Origin: an uncultured Bacteroidota bacterium
GTDB taxonomy: Bacteria; Bacteroidota; Bacteroidia; 2-12-FULL-35-15
Assembly: GCA_903847205.1 (NCBI GenBank)
Contig: CAINDA010000002.1
Coordinates: 46,356 to 110,355, forward strand
Direction of reading: 5' to 3'
Length of the DNA: 64,000 nt
Shown here: positions 1 through 8,831 of the stretch, one piece after another
Layout: every line of letters begins with the position of its first letter
Position numbering within the stretch: position 1 is the first letter of the stretch
Notes under the pieces: generated by a model
Seen by the model: only the letters and a program-made list of their open reading frames with translations
What the model was told of the DNA's origin: nothing
The model's database searches: none
Program-made: the position numbers and the translations under genes

Positions 1-29
1 GTCCTCGCGTCTTTGCGAGAAAATATACT

Positions 30-2192
30 ATGAAAAAACTCACTGTAATTTATATTTTTTTTATTGCATTCCTGCAAATCACAACAGCTCAAACAAAGCT
101 GTTGACAATGGAAGATGCAATCATCAAACAAAAAACCACTCTTGCACCTGCTAAACTCAAACAGTTAATGTGGGTGAAAGGAACAAACAACTTTTCATAC
201 GTAGATACAAAAGACAGTATCGATATTTTAATCCTCGGAAGTGCTGAAGGTAAAAAAGAGTCTTTAAAAACTATCGCTGCATTAAGCGATCTTAATGACG
301 GTTTAGGCAAATCAAATTTAAAATCGCTGAAAGCATTCCCGGCCATACAATGGAAAAATGCTGATCAATTTACATTTGAAACAGAAAAAAAATTGTTTGC
401 CTACGATTTAAAATCAAAAACGTTTACACAGGAATCAACCCGCGACTTTGGGGAGAATGCTGAGAATATTGACGTTTCAGACAAAACAAGCTTCGCAGCA
501 TTTACTATAAAAAATAATTTATTTATTTATGATGGCAAAGAAAATTTAATTGTAACCAACGATGCTGATGAAAACATTGTGAATGGGAAATCGGTCCACC
601 GCGAAGAATTTGGGATTGTAAAAGGAACGTTCTGGTCGCCGAAAGGCGGTTTGCTTGCGTTTTACAGAATGGATCAAAGAATGGTAAAAGATTATCCGAT
701 TATCGACTGGACAACCCGCCCTGCAAAAATCAATACGATTAAATATCCCATGGCCGGAGATACAAGCCACGAAGTTACTGTCGGTGTTTATAATGTTAAT
801 ACCGGCAAAACTGTTTTCTTAAAAACTGGAGAACCTAAAGATCAATACTTAACAAACATCGCCTGGAGTGCTGATGAACAGTACGTTTACATTGCCATTT
901 TAAACAGGGATCAAAATGATTTAAAATTAAATTCTTACAACATTGCAACCGGACTTTTTGAAAAAACACTGTTTGAAGAAAAAGACGATAAATATGTACA
1001 GCCCCTGCATCCCTTAGTATTTGTGCCGAATCATCCCGATCAGTTTATATGGCAGTCGAAGCGCGATGGATACAATCATTTGTATTTATATAATGTCAAT
1101 GGAACGCTTATCAAACAGCTTACAAAAGGGAGCTTTACAGTTACCGATTTTGCTGGGTTTGATGAAAAAGGAACAAAAGCATTTTATTCATCTACTGCCG
1201 AAAGCCCCATTACAAGGAACTTTTACAGTGTTGAATTAAAAAAGGGAAAAGTTACTAAAATTACTTCCGGCGAAGGAACACACACTCCTATCCTCAGCGG
1301 TAAAGGAAACTACATCATTGATAATTTTCAAAGTATGGCAGTTCCCCGCGAAATTGCTGTTTATACAAGCAGCGGAAAAAAAGTGCAGACAATTAAACAG
1401 TCCGAAAACCCTTTAAAAGATTACAAACTCGGACAGCTCAGCATTTTTAAATTAAAAAACAAAAACGGCGATGACCTATTTTGCCGAATGTTTAAGCCTG
1501 TTGATTTTGATTCCACAAAAAAATATCCGGCAATCGTTTATTTATATGGCGGGCCGAATGTACAGCTGGTGAACAACACTTGGAACGGGGGAGGCGATAT
1601 GTGGCTGCAGTATATGGCAGAACATGGTTTTGTTGTATTTACTATGGACAGCAGAGGAAGCGCTAATCGTGGAGAAGCCTTTGAGCAAGCCACTTTTCAG
1701 CATTTTGGAACTATAGAAATACAGGATCAGATAGTCGGCATCGAGTACCTGAAAAATTTAAAATATGTGGATGCAGGCCGGATGGGCTTGATGGGATGGA
1801 GCTTCGGCGGGTTCATGACCACATCAATTATGACCCGTTATCCTGATTTGTTTAAAGCAGCCGTTGCAGGAGGCCCTGTAATTGACTGGAGTTATTATGA
1901 AATTATGTACACCGAGCGTTATATGGATACTCCCCAGTCAAATCCTAAAGGATACGAAGAATCAAGTGTGCTGAATTATGCCGGAAATTTAAAAGGTAAA
2001 TTAATGCTGATCCACGGTACAGCCGATAATGTAGTTGTTTGGCAGCACAGCTTAATGTTCTTAAAAGCCTGCATTGATAAAGGCAAGCAGGTGGATTATT
2101 TTGTTTATCCCGGGCATGAGCACAATGTACTTGGTAAAGATAGATTACATTTGTTTAATAAAATTACTGATTATTTCATTCAGAATTTATAG
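30..2192 (+). CDS. Secreted S9 family serine peptidase (dipeptidyl peptidase IV type)
   Basis: Predicted to cleave Xaa-Pro or Xaa-Ala dipeptides from the N terminus of peptides, outside the cytoplasm. A signal peptide (MKKLTVIYIFFIAFLQITTA, cut before Gln21) is followed by a beta-propeller domain over roughly residues 90-460 and an alpha/beta hydrolase domain over about 505-718. The nucleophile sits in GWSFGG (Ser591), the acid in HGTADN (Asp666), and the general base in the GHEHN motif near residue 698, so the triad is intact. At 720 residues the length is normal for the family. The start is the ATG that opens the signal peptide. It stands alone, and a tRNA gene follows on the same strand. 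Substrate is not readable from sequence. Confidence 0.93.
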   Translation: MKKLTVIYIFFIAFLQITTAQTKLLTMEDAIIKQKTTLAPAKLKQLMWVKGTNNFSYVDTKDSIDILILGSAEGKKESLKTIAALSDLNDGLGKSNLKSLKAFPAIQWKNADQFTFETEKKLFAYDLKSKTFTQESTRDFGENAENIDVSDKTSFAAFTIKNNLFIYDGKENLIVTNDADENIVNGKSVHREEFGIVKGTFWSPKGGLLAFYRMDQRMVKDYPIIDWTTRPAKINTIKYPMAGDTSHEVTVGVYNVNTGKTVFLKTGEPKDQYLTNIAWSADEQYVYIAILNRDQNDLKLNSYNIATGLFEKTLFEEKDDKYVQPLHPLVFVPNHPDQFIWQSKRDGYNHLYLYNVNGTLIKQLTKGSFTVTDFAGFDEKGTKAFYSSTAESPITRNFYSVELKKGKVTKITSGEGTHTPILSGKGNYIIDNFQSMAVPREIAVYTSSGKKVQTIKQSENPLKDYKLGQLSIFKLKNKNGDDLFCRMFKPVDFDSTKKYPAIVYLYGGPNVQLVNNTWNGGGDMWLQYMAEHGFVVFTMDSRGSANRGEAFEQATFQHFGTIEIQDQIVGIEYLKNLKYVDAGRMGLMGWSFGGFMTTSIMTRYPDLFKAAVAGGPVIDWSYYEIMYTERYMDTPQSNPKGYEESSVLNYAGNLKGKLMLIHGTADNVVVWQHSLMFLKACIDKGKQVDYFVYPGHEHNVLGKDRLHLFNKITDYFIQNL

Positions 2193-2214
2193 GTTTGTAT
2201 CCTGTAAAAAATAT

Positions 2215-2286
2215 GGTTTCGTAGTTCAATGGATAGAATAGAAGTTTCCTAAACTTTTGATCCCAGTTCGATTCTGGGCGAGACCA
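2215..2286 (+). tRNA. tRNA-Arg (anticodon CCT)
   Basis: The 72-base sequence folds as a cloverleaf. The 7-bp acceptor stem pairs GGTTTCG with CGAGACC, the D stem pairs GTTC with GAAT, the anticodon stem pairs GAAGT with ACTTT around the loop TTCCTAA, and the T arm is CCCAG-TTCGATT-CTGGG. The anticodon CCT (2248-2250) reads the arginine codon AGG. No CCA end is encoded. A TACATTTG promoter-like -7 box lies at 2146-2153 inside the end of the peptidase gene, about 60 bases upstream, but without a well-placed TTG. Confidence 0.95.
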
Positions 2287-2290
2287 CTAA

Positions 2291-2327
2291 AAAGGGACAA
2301 ACTAATTATTTCGGTTTGTTCCTTTTT
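2291..2327 (+). terminator. Intrinsic terminator after tRNA-Arg
   Basis: An inverted repeat AAAGGGACAAAC / GTTTGTTCCTTT (one G-U pair) is followed directly by a run of T. It starts five bases after the tRNA. Confidence 0.75.
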
Positions 2328-2634
2328 TATTTTCTCTAAAACCCTTTTAAACAGCACAAATCCGCTAATCCTATAAGATCCCGGCTTCTAAAAAAATTAA
2401 TTTTTCTTAGAAAACTCAAACCTTATATCTCCCTTCGCTTTCAACTTCCTCTTCATTCATGTGCATTATTCGAAGACTCTCGATTAGAAACAAACATTGC
2501 AATTAACTCACACAAAAGCTCACTGCCTGATATTATAATTTCAAATCATGATTAACATCATATTTAACTCTTACAAATTCAAATAATTTCATTTCTTTAA
2601 TTTGAATTTTGTAAATAAATTACCTAGAATTAAA
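2328..2634. other. Intergenic region with an AT-rich palindrome
   Basis: No gene is seen. At 2386-2412 there is a near-perfect palindrome made of TTCTAA and TTAGAA arms around A and T runs, which could be a protein-binding site or a weak hairpin. No clean TTG/TAnnTTTG promoter could be placed ahead of the kinase gene. Confidence 0.4.
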
Positions 2635-5340
2635 ATGAAAAAAACGAATAAAGAAAAATTTACAGATGAGTTAATAAGAGCAAACAAAGAACTTTCGGAT
2701 TACAAATATGCACTTGACAAATCCTCCATTGTCAGTATTACTGATCCTGAAGGAAACATTAAATCTGTAAATGAAAATTTTGTAGGAATTTCTAAATTCA
2801 GCAGAGAAGAATTAATTGGTAAAAATCACAGCATTGTAAATTCGGGGTATCATCCTAAAAAATTATTCTCTGAGATGTGGCAAACTATTACAGCTGGGAA
2901 AGTTTGGAGGAATGATGTAAAAAGCAAGGCAAAAGATGGAACTTATTATTGGGCAGATACCACCATTGTTCCGTTTATGAATGAGCAGGGTAAACCCTAT
3001 CAATATGTTGCTATCAGGAATGATATTACCGAACGGAAAGCAGCCGACGAATTAATAAAGAAAAATGAACTGTTTTTGAAAGAAACTGAGTATTTCTTTG
3101 AAGAATCGCAGATGGCAGCATCTATAGGTTCTTATAAAACTGATTTTATAAAAGGTTTTTGGAAATCATCAGCTGTACTTGATCAGATTTTTGGAATAGA
3201 CCTGAACTATAACCGGACTATTGATGGCTGGTTAGATTTAGTATTTCTTGAAGATAAGGAAGTGATAAACCAGCATTTAACGGAAGATGTTATTTTGAAA
3301 CGTCTTCCCTTCAATAAAGAGTATAGAATTGTACGTAAGGCTGATGGAGAGATTAGATGGGTACATGGCTTTGGAAAAGTAGATTTTGACAGCAATGGGA
3401 ATATCCTTTCAATGGTAGGAACCATTCAGGATATTACTGAGCGCAGACAGACAGAAAATAAACTGTATGAGAGTGAATACCGCTACCGCTTATTGGCAGA
3501 AAATGTTAATGATGTTATTTGGGTGGTTGATCCAGCCACAGGCCGTTTTCTATTCATCAGCCCTTCGGTAGAACCTGTATTGGGATATACCCCAGATGAA
3601 ATGATGAAAATGTATTTCAGCGATACATTACTGCCAGAATTTCGTGCTCCATTTTTACAGGCGATGCAGGCAAGGATAGAAAGTTTTAACACAAATCCTC
3701 AATTTACCAATAGATACCTTCACGAAGCAGTGCATGTTCACAAAAACGGCACGATACTTAATGCCGAAATTGCAAACCATTACTACCTGAATAAGAATAC
3801 AGGCCGGCTTGAAATTCAAGGCGTAAGCCGCGATATTACCGCTCGTAAAAAATCTGAAAAACTGCTGAATGAAAGCGAACAGCGTTATCGACTGTTGGCA
3901 GAGAATGTTAAAGATATTATTTGGGTGCTCGATCCAGGCACAGGGCATTTTACCTACATTAGTCCTTCAGTAGAATCTGGATTAGGGTACTCCCCAATTG
4001 AAATGAAGGAAATGCATTTTAGCGAAACTTTACACCCTGAGTGCCGTGAGCCTTTTCTACGGAACGTAAAGGAACGTATAGAAAATTTCTATAAAAACCC
4101 AGAACTTATTTCGGAATACCTTCATGAAGTGGTGCATCTTCACAAAAACGGCAGGCTGATCTATGCGGAAATTTCGAACCATTATTACCTTAATAAAATC
4201 ACAGGCCTTCTCGAAATTCAAGGCGTGAGCCGTGATATAACTGAGCGCAAAAAATCGGAAATTGCATTACAAAAAAGCCAGAAGGATTTTAGAACTTTTA
4301 TTGATAACTCGATGCTGGCTATCTGTTTTTTCGATGCCGATACTCAAAAAATTCTTTATTCAAATTCCGCTTTTTTGCAGCTGTTAGGTTATCTCCCTGA
4401 AGAAATCAATTCATTGGTGATTTATGATTTTATGATGCATCCTAAGGAAGCAATAAAAGCAACTCTCGCAAGTTTAATAAAATCAGAACCAATCGATATT
4501 GGTGAGAGGGTTTGGAAAAGAAAGGACGGCAGTTTGGTTAATATGTTTATAAGTGCATCCGGTGAAAGCCGGGATAATGCAAACATTATCTTTGTATCCG
4601 GTCAGAACATAACTAATCTTAAAAAATCAGAAATTGAAAAAGGTGAATTAATAAATGAACTAAGGCATAAAAATTTAGAGTTACATCAGCTTTCATCTCA
4701 TTTACAAAACATCCGTGAAAAAGAGCGCACCCATATAGCGCGTGAAATACATGATGAACTCGGCCAAATGCTTACAGTACAAAAAATGGATATCGGCTGG
4801 ATTCGGCAGAAACAAAACAATACAGACAAGGAAGTTGTTTCAAAATTGAGTGAAATGCTAGAGTTCAGTGATAATATCATTAATACTGTAAGAAAAATCT
4901 CAACTGAGCTAAGGCCGGCTATTATTGATGATTTAGGACTTATTGCGGCTCTTGAATGGAAATGCGGCAATTTTCAAGATCAAACAGGCATCCCTTGTAA
5001 ATTTATTTCATATAATGAAGAAGAAAAATTTGATGCGAATTTTAGTATAAATGTTTTCAGGATTTTGCAGGAAATACTTACCAATATAACCCGGCATGCA
5101 AAGGCTGAATCTGTTGTAGTTTCAATAATTCAAAATGAAAAAGAATTAATTATGCAGATTACTGATGATGGAATTGGGATTGACAGTGAAGCAATAAATA
5201 AAAACAAAACACTTGGGATTACGGGAATGAAAGAAAGAGCGAGGCTGCTGAACGGAGAATTAATTATTAATGGCAAAAAAAATAAAGGGACACAAATAGA
5301 ATTAATAATACCTTTTAAATATGAACATACTATTAGCTGA
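2635..5340 (+). CDS. Multi-PAS sensor histidine kinase (NarL/DegS-type, HisKA_3)
   Basis: Autophosphorylating kinase that very probably phosphorylates the regulator encoded next to it. It lacks a signal peptide and membrane segments, so it should sense inside the cell. Five PAS domains in a row (about residues 20-140, 145-280, 290-415, 416-545, 550-675) each end in DITERK-like linkers. A dimerisation/phosphoacceptor domain follows (HIAREIHDELGQ, His706) and then a HATPase_c domain with the N box (EILTNITRHA), DDGIGI and the LGITGMKERA motif. PAS domains three and four are recent duplicates. An in-frame TTG 33 bases upstream gives a 912-residue version, but the ATG after AATTAAA is the better start. 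Its 3' end overlaps the regulator gene by 20 bases. The ligand is unknown. Confidence 0.9.
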   Translation: MKKTNKEKFTDELIRANKELSDYKYALDKSSIVSITDPEGNIKSVNENFVGISKFSREELIGKNHSIVNSGYHPKKLFSEMWQTITAGKVWRNDVKSKAKDGTYYWADTTIVPFMNEQGKPYQYVAIRNDITERKAADELIKKNELFLKETEYFFEESQMAASIGSYKTDFIKGFWKSSAVLDQIFGIDLNYNRTIDGWLDLVFLEDKEVINQHLTEDVILKRLPFNKEYRIVRKADGEIRWVHGFGKVDFDSNGNILSMVGTIQDITERRQTENKLYESEYRYRLLAENVNDVIWVVDPATGRFLFISPSVEPVLGYTPDEMMKMYFSDTLLPEFRAPFLQAMQARIESFNTNPQFTNRYLHEAVHVHKNGTILNAEIANHYYLNKNTGRLEIQGVSRDITARKKSEKLLNESEQRYRLLAENVKDIIWVLDPGTGHFTYISPSVESGLGYSPIEMKEMHFSETLHPECREPFLRNVKERIENFYKNPELISEYLHEVVHLHKNGRLIYAEISNHYYLNKITGLLEIQGVSRDITERKKSEIALQKSQKDFRTFIDNSMLAICFFDADTQKILYSNSAFLQLLGYLPEEINSLVIYDFMMHPKEAIKATLASLIKSEPIDIGERVWKRKDGSLVNMFISASGESRDNANIIFVSGQNITNLKKSEIEKGELINELRHKNLELHQLSSHLQNIREKERTHIAREIHDELGQMLTVQKMDIGWIRQKQNNTDKEVVSKLSEMLEFSDNIINTVRKISTELRPAIIDDLGLIAALEWKCGNFQDQTGIPCKFISYNEEEKFDANFSINVFRILQEILTNITRHAKAESVVVSIIQNEKELIMQITDDGIGIDSEAINKNKTLGITGMKERARLLNGELIINGKKNKGTQIELIIPFKYEHTIS

Positions 5341-5944
5341 TGACCACGAATTAATCCGGCAGGGACTTGCCAAAATTTTGATAGAAGAGTTCCCATCAGC
5401 CAATATTGATGAAGCATTTAACGGAAATGATGCCGAGAAAAAAGCAAGGAAAGGAAATTATTCAATTATTATTTCGGATATGTCTATGCCTGATAAAACA
5501 GGTTTAGAGGTTTTAAAGCAGTTAAGATCCGAATCAATTAAAACCCCTGTGCTTATCATAAGCATCCACCCCGAAAATCAATATGCAATAAGAGTGCTTA
5601 AAGCCGGAGGCAATGGGTATATTACAAAAGACTGCTTAAGAACCGAACTTATAAATGCAATAAAGATTATCCTAAGCGGTAAAAAATATATTTCGTCAAC
5701 AGTAGCTGAAAAACTTGCCTCTCGGTTTGATGATGAAAACAAGGAAGAATATGAACATATTTCTGACCGTGAATTTCAAGTCCTAAAACTCATTGCCAGT
5801 GGAAAAACTGTTTCTGAAATTGCTGCGGAATTATCATTAAGCATAGCTACTATAAGCACTTACCGCCGCCGCCTCCTCGAAAAAATGGATTTAAAAAACA
5901 ATGCCGAGCTGTCACTTTACGCTATCAATAATCATTTAGTTTAA
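5321..5944 (+). CDS. NarL/FixJ-type DNA-binding response regulator
   Basis: Transcription factor paired with the overlapping PAS kinase. An N-terminal receiver domain has the acidic pair (ADDHE, residues 6-8), the phosphoacceptor Asp53 in SDMSMPDKTG, a conserved Thr/Ser position near 80, and Lys near 103 (ITKD). The C-terminal LuxR-type helix-turn-helix covers about residues 142-207 (SDREFQVLKLIASGKTVSEI). Length, 207 residues, is typical. The 20-base overlap with the kinase gene suggests translational coupling and one transcript. Target genes cannot be read from the window. Confidence 0.93.
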   Translation: MNILLADDHELIRQGLAKILIEEFPSANIDEAFNGNDAEKKARKGNYSIIISDMSMPDKTGLEVLKQLRSESIKTPVLIISIHPENQYAIRVLKAGGNGYITKDCLRTELINAIKIILSGKKYISSTVAEKLASRFDDENKEEYEHISDREFQVLKLIASGKTVSEIAAELSLSIATISTYRRRLLEKMDLKNNAELSLYAINNHLV

Positions 5945-6344
5945 TTTCTCCTTTTTTATTTTAACCCTGATTACTCAGAAATGACAGGCTTACCTATTGG
6001 CTTCTAGCGGTACAACTTTCTTTAAAACAGGAACATTATCAATTTTTTTCTTTTTTCATACGTATTTTGTCATTGTTTCAATGACACCGAAATTCATTGC
6101 CGAAGCTGCATTTTTATCATCTTTCCTACTATTGTCTACCTCCTGAATCAAATCTATTTTTGATGTGTAAGTTCTTTGAATTTTTTACTGTAAAACGGAA
6201 TACAGCATTCATTCTGAGATCAAAATTTGCCAGCATCAAATTGCTGCCTTCATAAATTTTACAATAACCGTTTTTTTTATTTATTGACAAAAAATTCAAG
6301 TAATTCCCCCTTCCTGCTTTCAATGTTAAGGCGGTTTAGGGAAA
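5945..6344. other. Intergenic region between the two-component genes and the LytTR gene
   Basis: No convincing gene. Short open frames here lack family features. The region carries a good promoter for the LytTR gene (listed separately), which would give it an unusually long leader of about 180 bases. Confidence 0.5.
6132..6162 (+). promoter_or_regulatory. Bacteroidota-type promoter for the LytTR gene
   Basis: TTG at 6132-6134, a 20-base spacer, then TATTTTTG at 6155-6162 match the -33/-7 consensus TTG-N17-23-TAnnTTTG exactly. Transcription would begin near 6168. Confidence 0.55.
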
Positions 6345-6773
6345 ATGCCCCCCCCAAAAATGAAAAACACAAATCAAAACCCAAACCTCAATGATGCTTT
6401 TTTTATATGTATAAAAAACGAATTTATAAAAATAAATCCTCAGGATGTTTTTATGATTGAAGGAATGGATGATGATATTGTTGTTCATACCATCAACGAA
6501 AAACATAAAGTGCATTTTACTTTAAAAAGCATTATAAACCAATTGCCGGCAAACGATTTTATCCGTGTTCACAATTCTTACATTGTCAGGCTCGATAAAA
6601 TTACTTTGATAAAAATGGGAAGCTGCATTGTGAATAAAAAAGTTGTTCCAATCAGTAGAAGGCTGCAAAAACCTTTATTAAGCAGAATAAAAATAATTGG
6701 CAAAAAAGACTGCTCCTCTCTGCCAGAAAAACTGGATAAAATTAAAATGATGGATCAATTTGTTTTACAATGA
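6345..6773 (+). CDS. Stand-alone LytTR DNA-binding domain protein
   Basis: A small probable transcription regulator made of one LytTR domain (about residues 15-115). Typical features are FICIKNEFIKINPQDVFMIE at its start and VHNSYIVRLDKI in the middle, where DNA-contacting residues lie. It has no receiver domain and no membrane segment, unlike AlgR/AgrA regulators, so its signal input is unknown. Two in-frame ATGs compete. The first (6345) is followed by a run of eight C, and the second (6360) follows AAAA and looks more like starts in this genome. With the second start the C run would lie in the leader. Confidence 0.8.
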   Translation: MPPPKMKNTNQNPNLNDAFFICIKNEFIKINPQDVFMIEGMDDDIVVHTINEKHKVHFTLKSIINQLPANDFIRVHNSYIVRLDKITLIKMGSCIVNKKVVPISRRLQKPLLSRIKIIGKKDCSSLPEKLDKIKMMDQFVLQ

Positions 6774-6855
6774 GGGAAGCTTTCATGTGGACTTAACAAA
6801 TTTAAGAGCTTAAAAAAAATGCTTTAGGCTGGATGACAATCGACATTAAATGAAT

Positions 6856-6897
6856 AAAAAAAGCCCCGTAGTTTTATCTGACGGGGCTTATCTTTTT
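6856..6897. terminator. Bidirectional terminator between the LytTR gene and glmS
   Basis: Perfect 9-bp stem AAGCCCCGT / ACGGGGCTT (6861-6869 and 6881-6889) with T-rich tracts on both sides. It serves the LytTR gene on the plus strand and glmS on the minus strand. Confidence 0.85.
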
Positions 6898-6908
6898 TAA
6901 TTCATACT

Positions 6909-8750
6909 TTATTCAACAGTAACGGATTTCGCCAAATTCCTTGGCTGGTCAACATTACAGCCTCTCATTACAGCAATGTGGTAGGATAATAATTGCAGCG
7001 GAACAACTGAAATTAATGGCACCAATATTTCATCCGTTTCCGGAATTTCAATAGTATAATCGGCCATTTCTTTAACTTGTTTATCTCCTTCGGTAACAAT
7101 TGCAATAATTTTTCCTTTTCGCGCTTTTACTTCCTGAATGTTGCTCACAACTTTTTCGTAAGATGCACCTTTGGTAGCAATAACAAATACTGGCATTTCC
7201 TCGTCAATCAAAGCAATAGGGCCATGTTTCATTTCCGCTGCCGGGTAACCTTCAGCATGAATGTATGAAATCTCTTTTAATTTTAAAGCACCCTCTAATG
7301 CAACCGGGAAATTATATCCCCGCCCTAAATACAAGGCATTGGTAGAATTTTTATAAATTTCGGCAATATATTTTATCTTATTATTTGTTTTCAGAACACG
7401 TTCCACTTTTTCAGGAATGGCTTCCAATTCATTTAACAATTGATGAAAACGCGAGGCTGAAATTGTTCCTTTTCGGAATGCGATACGCAATGCCATCAAC
7501 GTAAGCACTGTTATTTGAGCTGTAAATGCTTTGGTTGATGCTACGCCGATTTCAGGACCGGCATGTGTATAAGAACCTGCATGAGTAGCCCGTGCAATGG
7601 ATGAACCCACCACATTACATACTCCGATAATAGTTGCACCCTTGGATTTAGCCAGTTCAATAGCCGCCAGAGTATCAGCAGTTTCACCCGACTGTGAAAT
7701 AGCAATTACCACATCGTCTTCATAAATTATAGGGTTGCGGTATCTGAATTCCGATGCATACTCCACCTCAACCGGAATGCGTGTTAAATCTTCAAATAAA
7801 TATTCGGCAACTAAGGCAGCATGCCATGATGTACCGCAGGCAATAAAAATAATCCGTTTTGCATTTAAAAATTTTTGCTCGTATTCGGCAATTCCTCCAA
7901 GATTTACTACATCTTTTTCAGAACTCAGCCGTCCTCTCATGCTATCTTTAATTGAATGAGGCTGCTCATAAATTTCTTTCAGCATAAAGTGCTCGAAACC
8001 GCCTTTTTCCAATGCTTCCAGCTTCAGCTCTAATTCCTGAACATACGGAGTTTTTACTTTATTCTTAATGGTTTTTATTTTCAATTCTTTCCCGCGTTCA
8101 ATAAATGCAATTTCTCCATCCTCCAGATACACAACATTTTTTGTGTATTCAACAATCGGGGTTGCGTCCGAGGCAATAAAAAATTCGTCTGTGCCGATGC
8201 CTATTACCAAAGGGCTTCCCTTTTTGGCAGCAATCAATTCGTCTGGGTTGTCTTTTGAAAGAATAACAATTGCATACGCTCCTACTACCTGGTTTAAAGC
8301 TATCCGCACTGCCTCACCCAGGCGCAGGTTTTCTTTCTGCTTAATATCCTCAATTAAATGAATGAGCACTTCGGTATCCGTATCACTTAAAAACACATGC
8401 CCTCGCTTTTTTAATTCTTCTTTCAGCGAGTTATAGTTTTCAATGATACCGTTATGTATCATTACCAAATTTTTAGAAGCTGAATAATGCGGATGCGCAT
8501 TAACATCATTAGGCACGCCGTGTGTTGCCCAGCGGGTGTGCCCGATGCCGATTGTTCCGCTTTTATTTTTATCAGCCGTAAAATTGATCAATTCAGAAAC
8601 CCGGCCTTTGCATTTATAAACGTTTAATTGGCTCTCATTAACCAAAGCAATTCCTGCACTGTCGTAACCTCTATACTCCAAGCGCTGCAAGCCTTTCAAA
8701 AGAATGGGGTATGCTTGCCTATTTCCAATGTATGCAACTATTCCGCACAT
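6909..8750 (-). CDS. glmS: Glutamine--fructose-6-phosphate aminotransferase (isomerizing)
   Basis: Makes glucosamine 6-phosphate from fructose 6-phosphate and glutamine, the first step toward UDP-GlcNAc for peptidoglycan and lipid A. The class II glutamine amidotransferase domain begins MCGIVAYIG, so the nucleophile Cys2 is exposed after Met removal. GHTRWATHG and HNGIIENY are also present. Two SIS sugar-isomerase domains follow (about residues 290-430 and 460-600), including CGTSWHA, SQSGETADT and the C-terminal DQPRNLAKSVTVE signature. The 613-residue length is normal. It lies last in a minus-strand run behind the GT5-like and DUF4270 genes. No glmS ribozyme is expected or seen. Confidence 0.97.
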   Translation of the reverse strand: MCGIVAYIGNRQAYPILLKGLQRLEYRGYDSAGIALVNESQLNVYKCKGRVSELINFTADKNKSGTIGIGHTRWATHGVPNDVNAHPHYSASKNLVMIHNGIIENYNSLKEELKKRGHVFLSDTDTEVLIHLIEDIKQKENLRLGEAVRIALNQVVGAYAIVILSKDNPDELIAAKKGSPLVIGIGTDEFFIASDATPIVEYTKNVVYLEDGEIAFIERGKELKIKTIKNKVKTPYVQELELKLEALEKGGFEHFMLKEIYEQPHSIKDSMRGRLSSEKDVVNLGGIAEYEQKFLNAKRIIFIACGTSWHAALVAEYLFEDLTRIPVEVEYASEFRYRNPIIYEDDVVIAISQSGETADTLAAIELAKSKGATIIGVCNVVGSSIARATHAGSYTHAGPEIGVASTKAFTAQITVLTLMALRIAFRKGTISASRFHQLLNELEAIPEKVERVLKTNNKIKYIAEIYKNSTNALYLGRGYNFPVALEGALKLKEISYIHAEGYPAAEMKHGPIALIDEEMPVFVIATKGASYEKVVSNIQEVKARKGKIIAIVTEGDKQVKEMADYTIEIPETDEILVPLISVVPLQLLSYHIAVMRGCNVDQPRNLAKSVTVE

Positions 8751-8831
8751 GTTTTTTAATTATTAAATGTTTAATTATTAATTCGAAAACAAAAAAAATC
8801 ATTTTCAAATTTGCACATTTTAAATTTATTT

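Noticed and set aside
1021..1239. Small open frame inside the DPP IV gene
   Set aside because: It is a shadow frame within a long, well-supported coding region.
6129..6323. A 64-residue minus-strand open frame ahead of the LytTR gene
   Set aside because: It lies in the leader of the LytTR gene and has no motif or promoter of its own.
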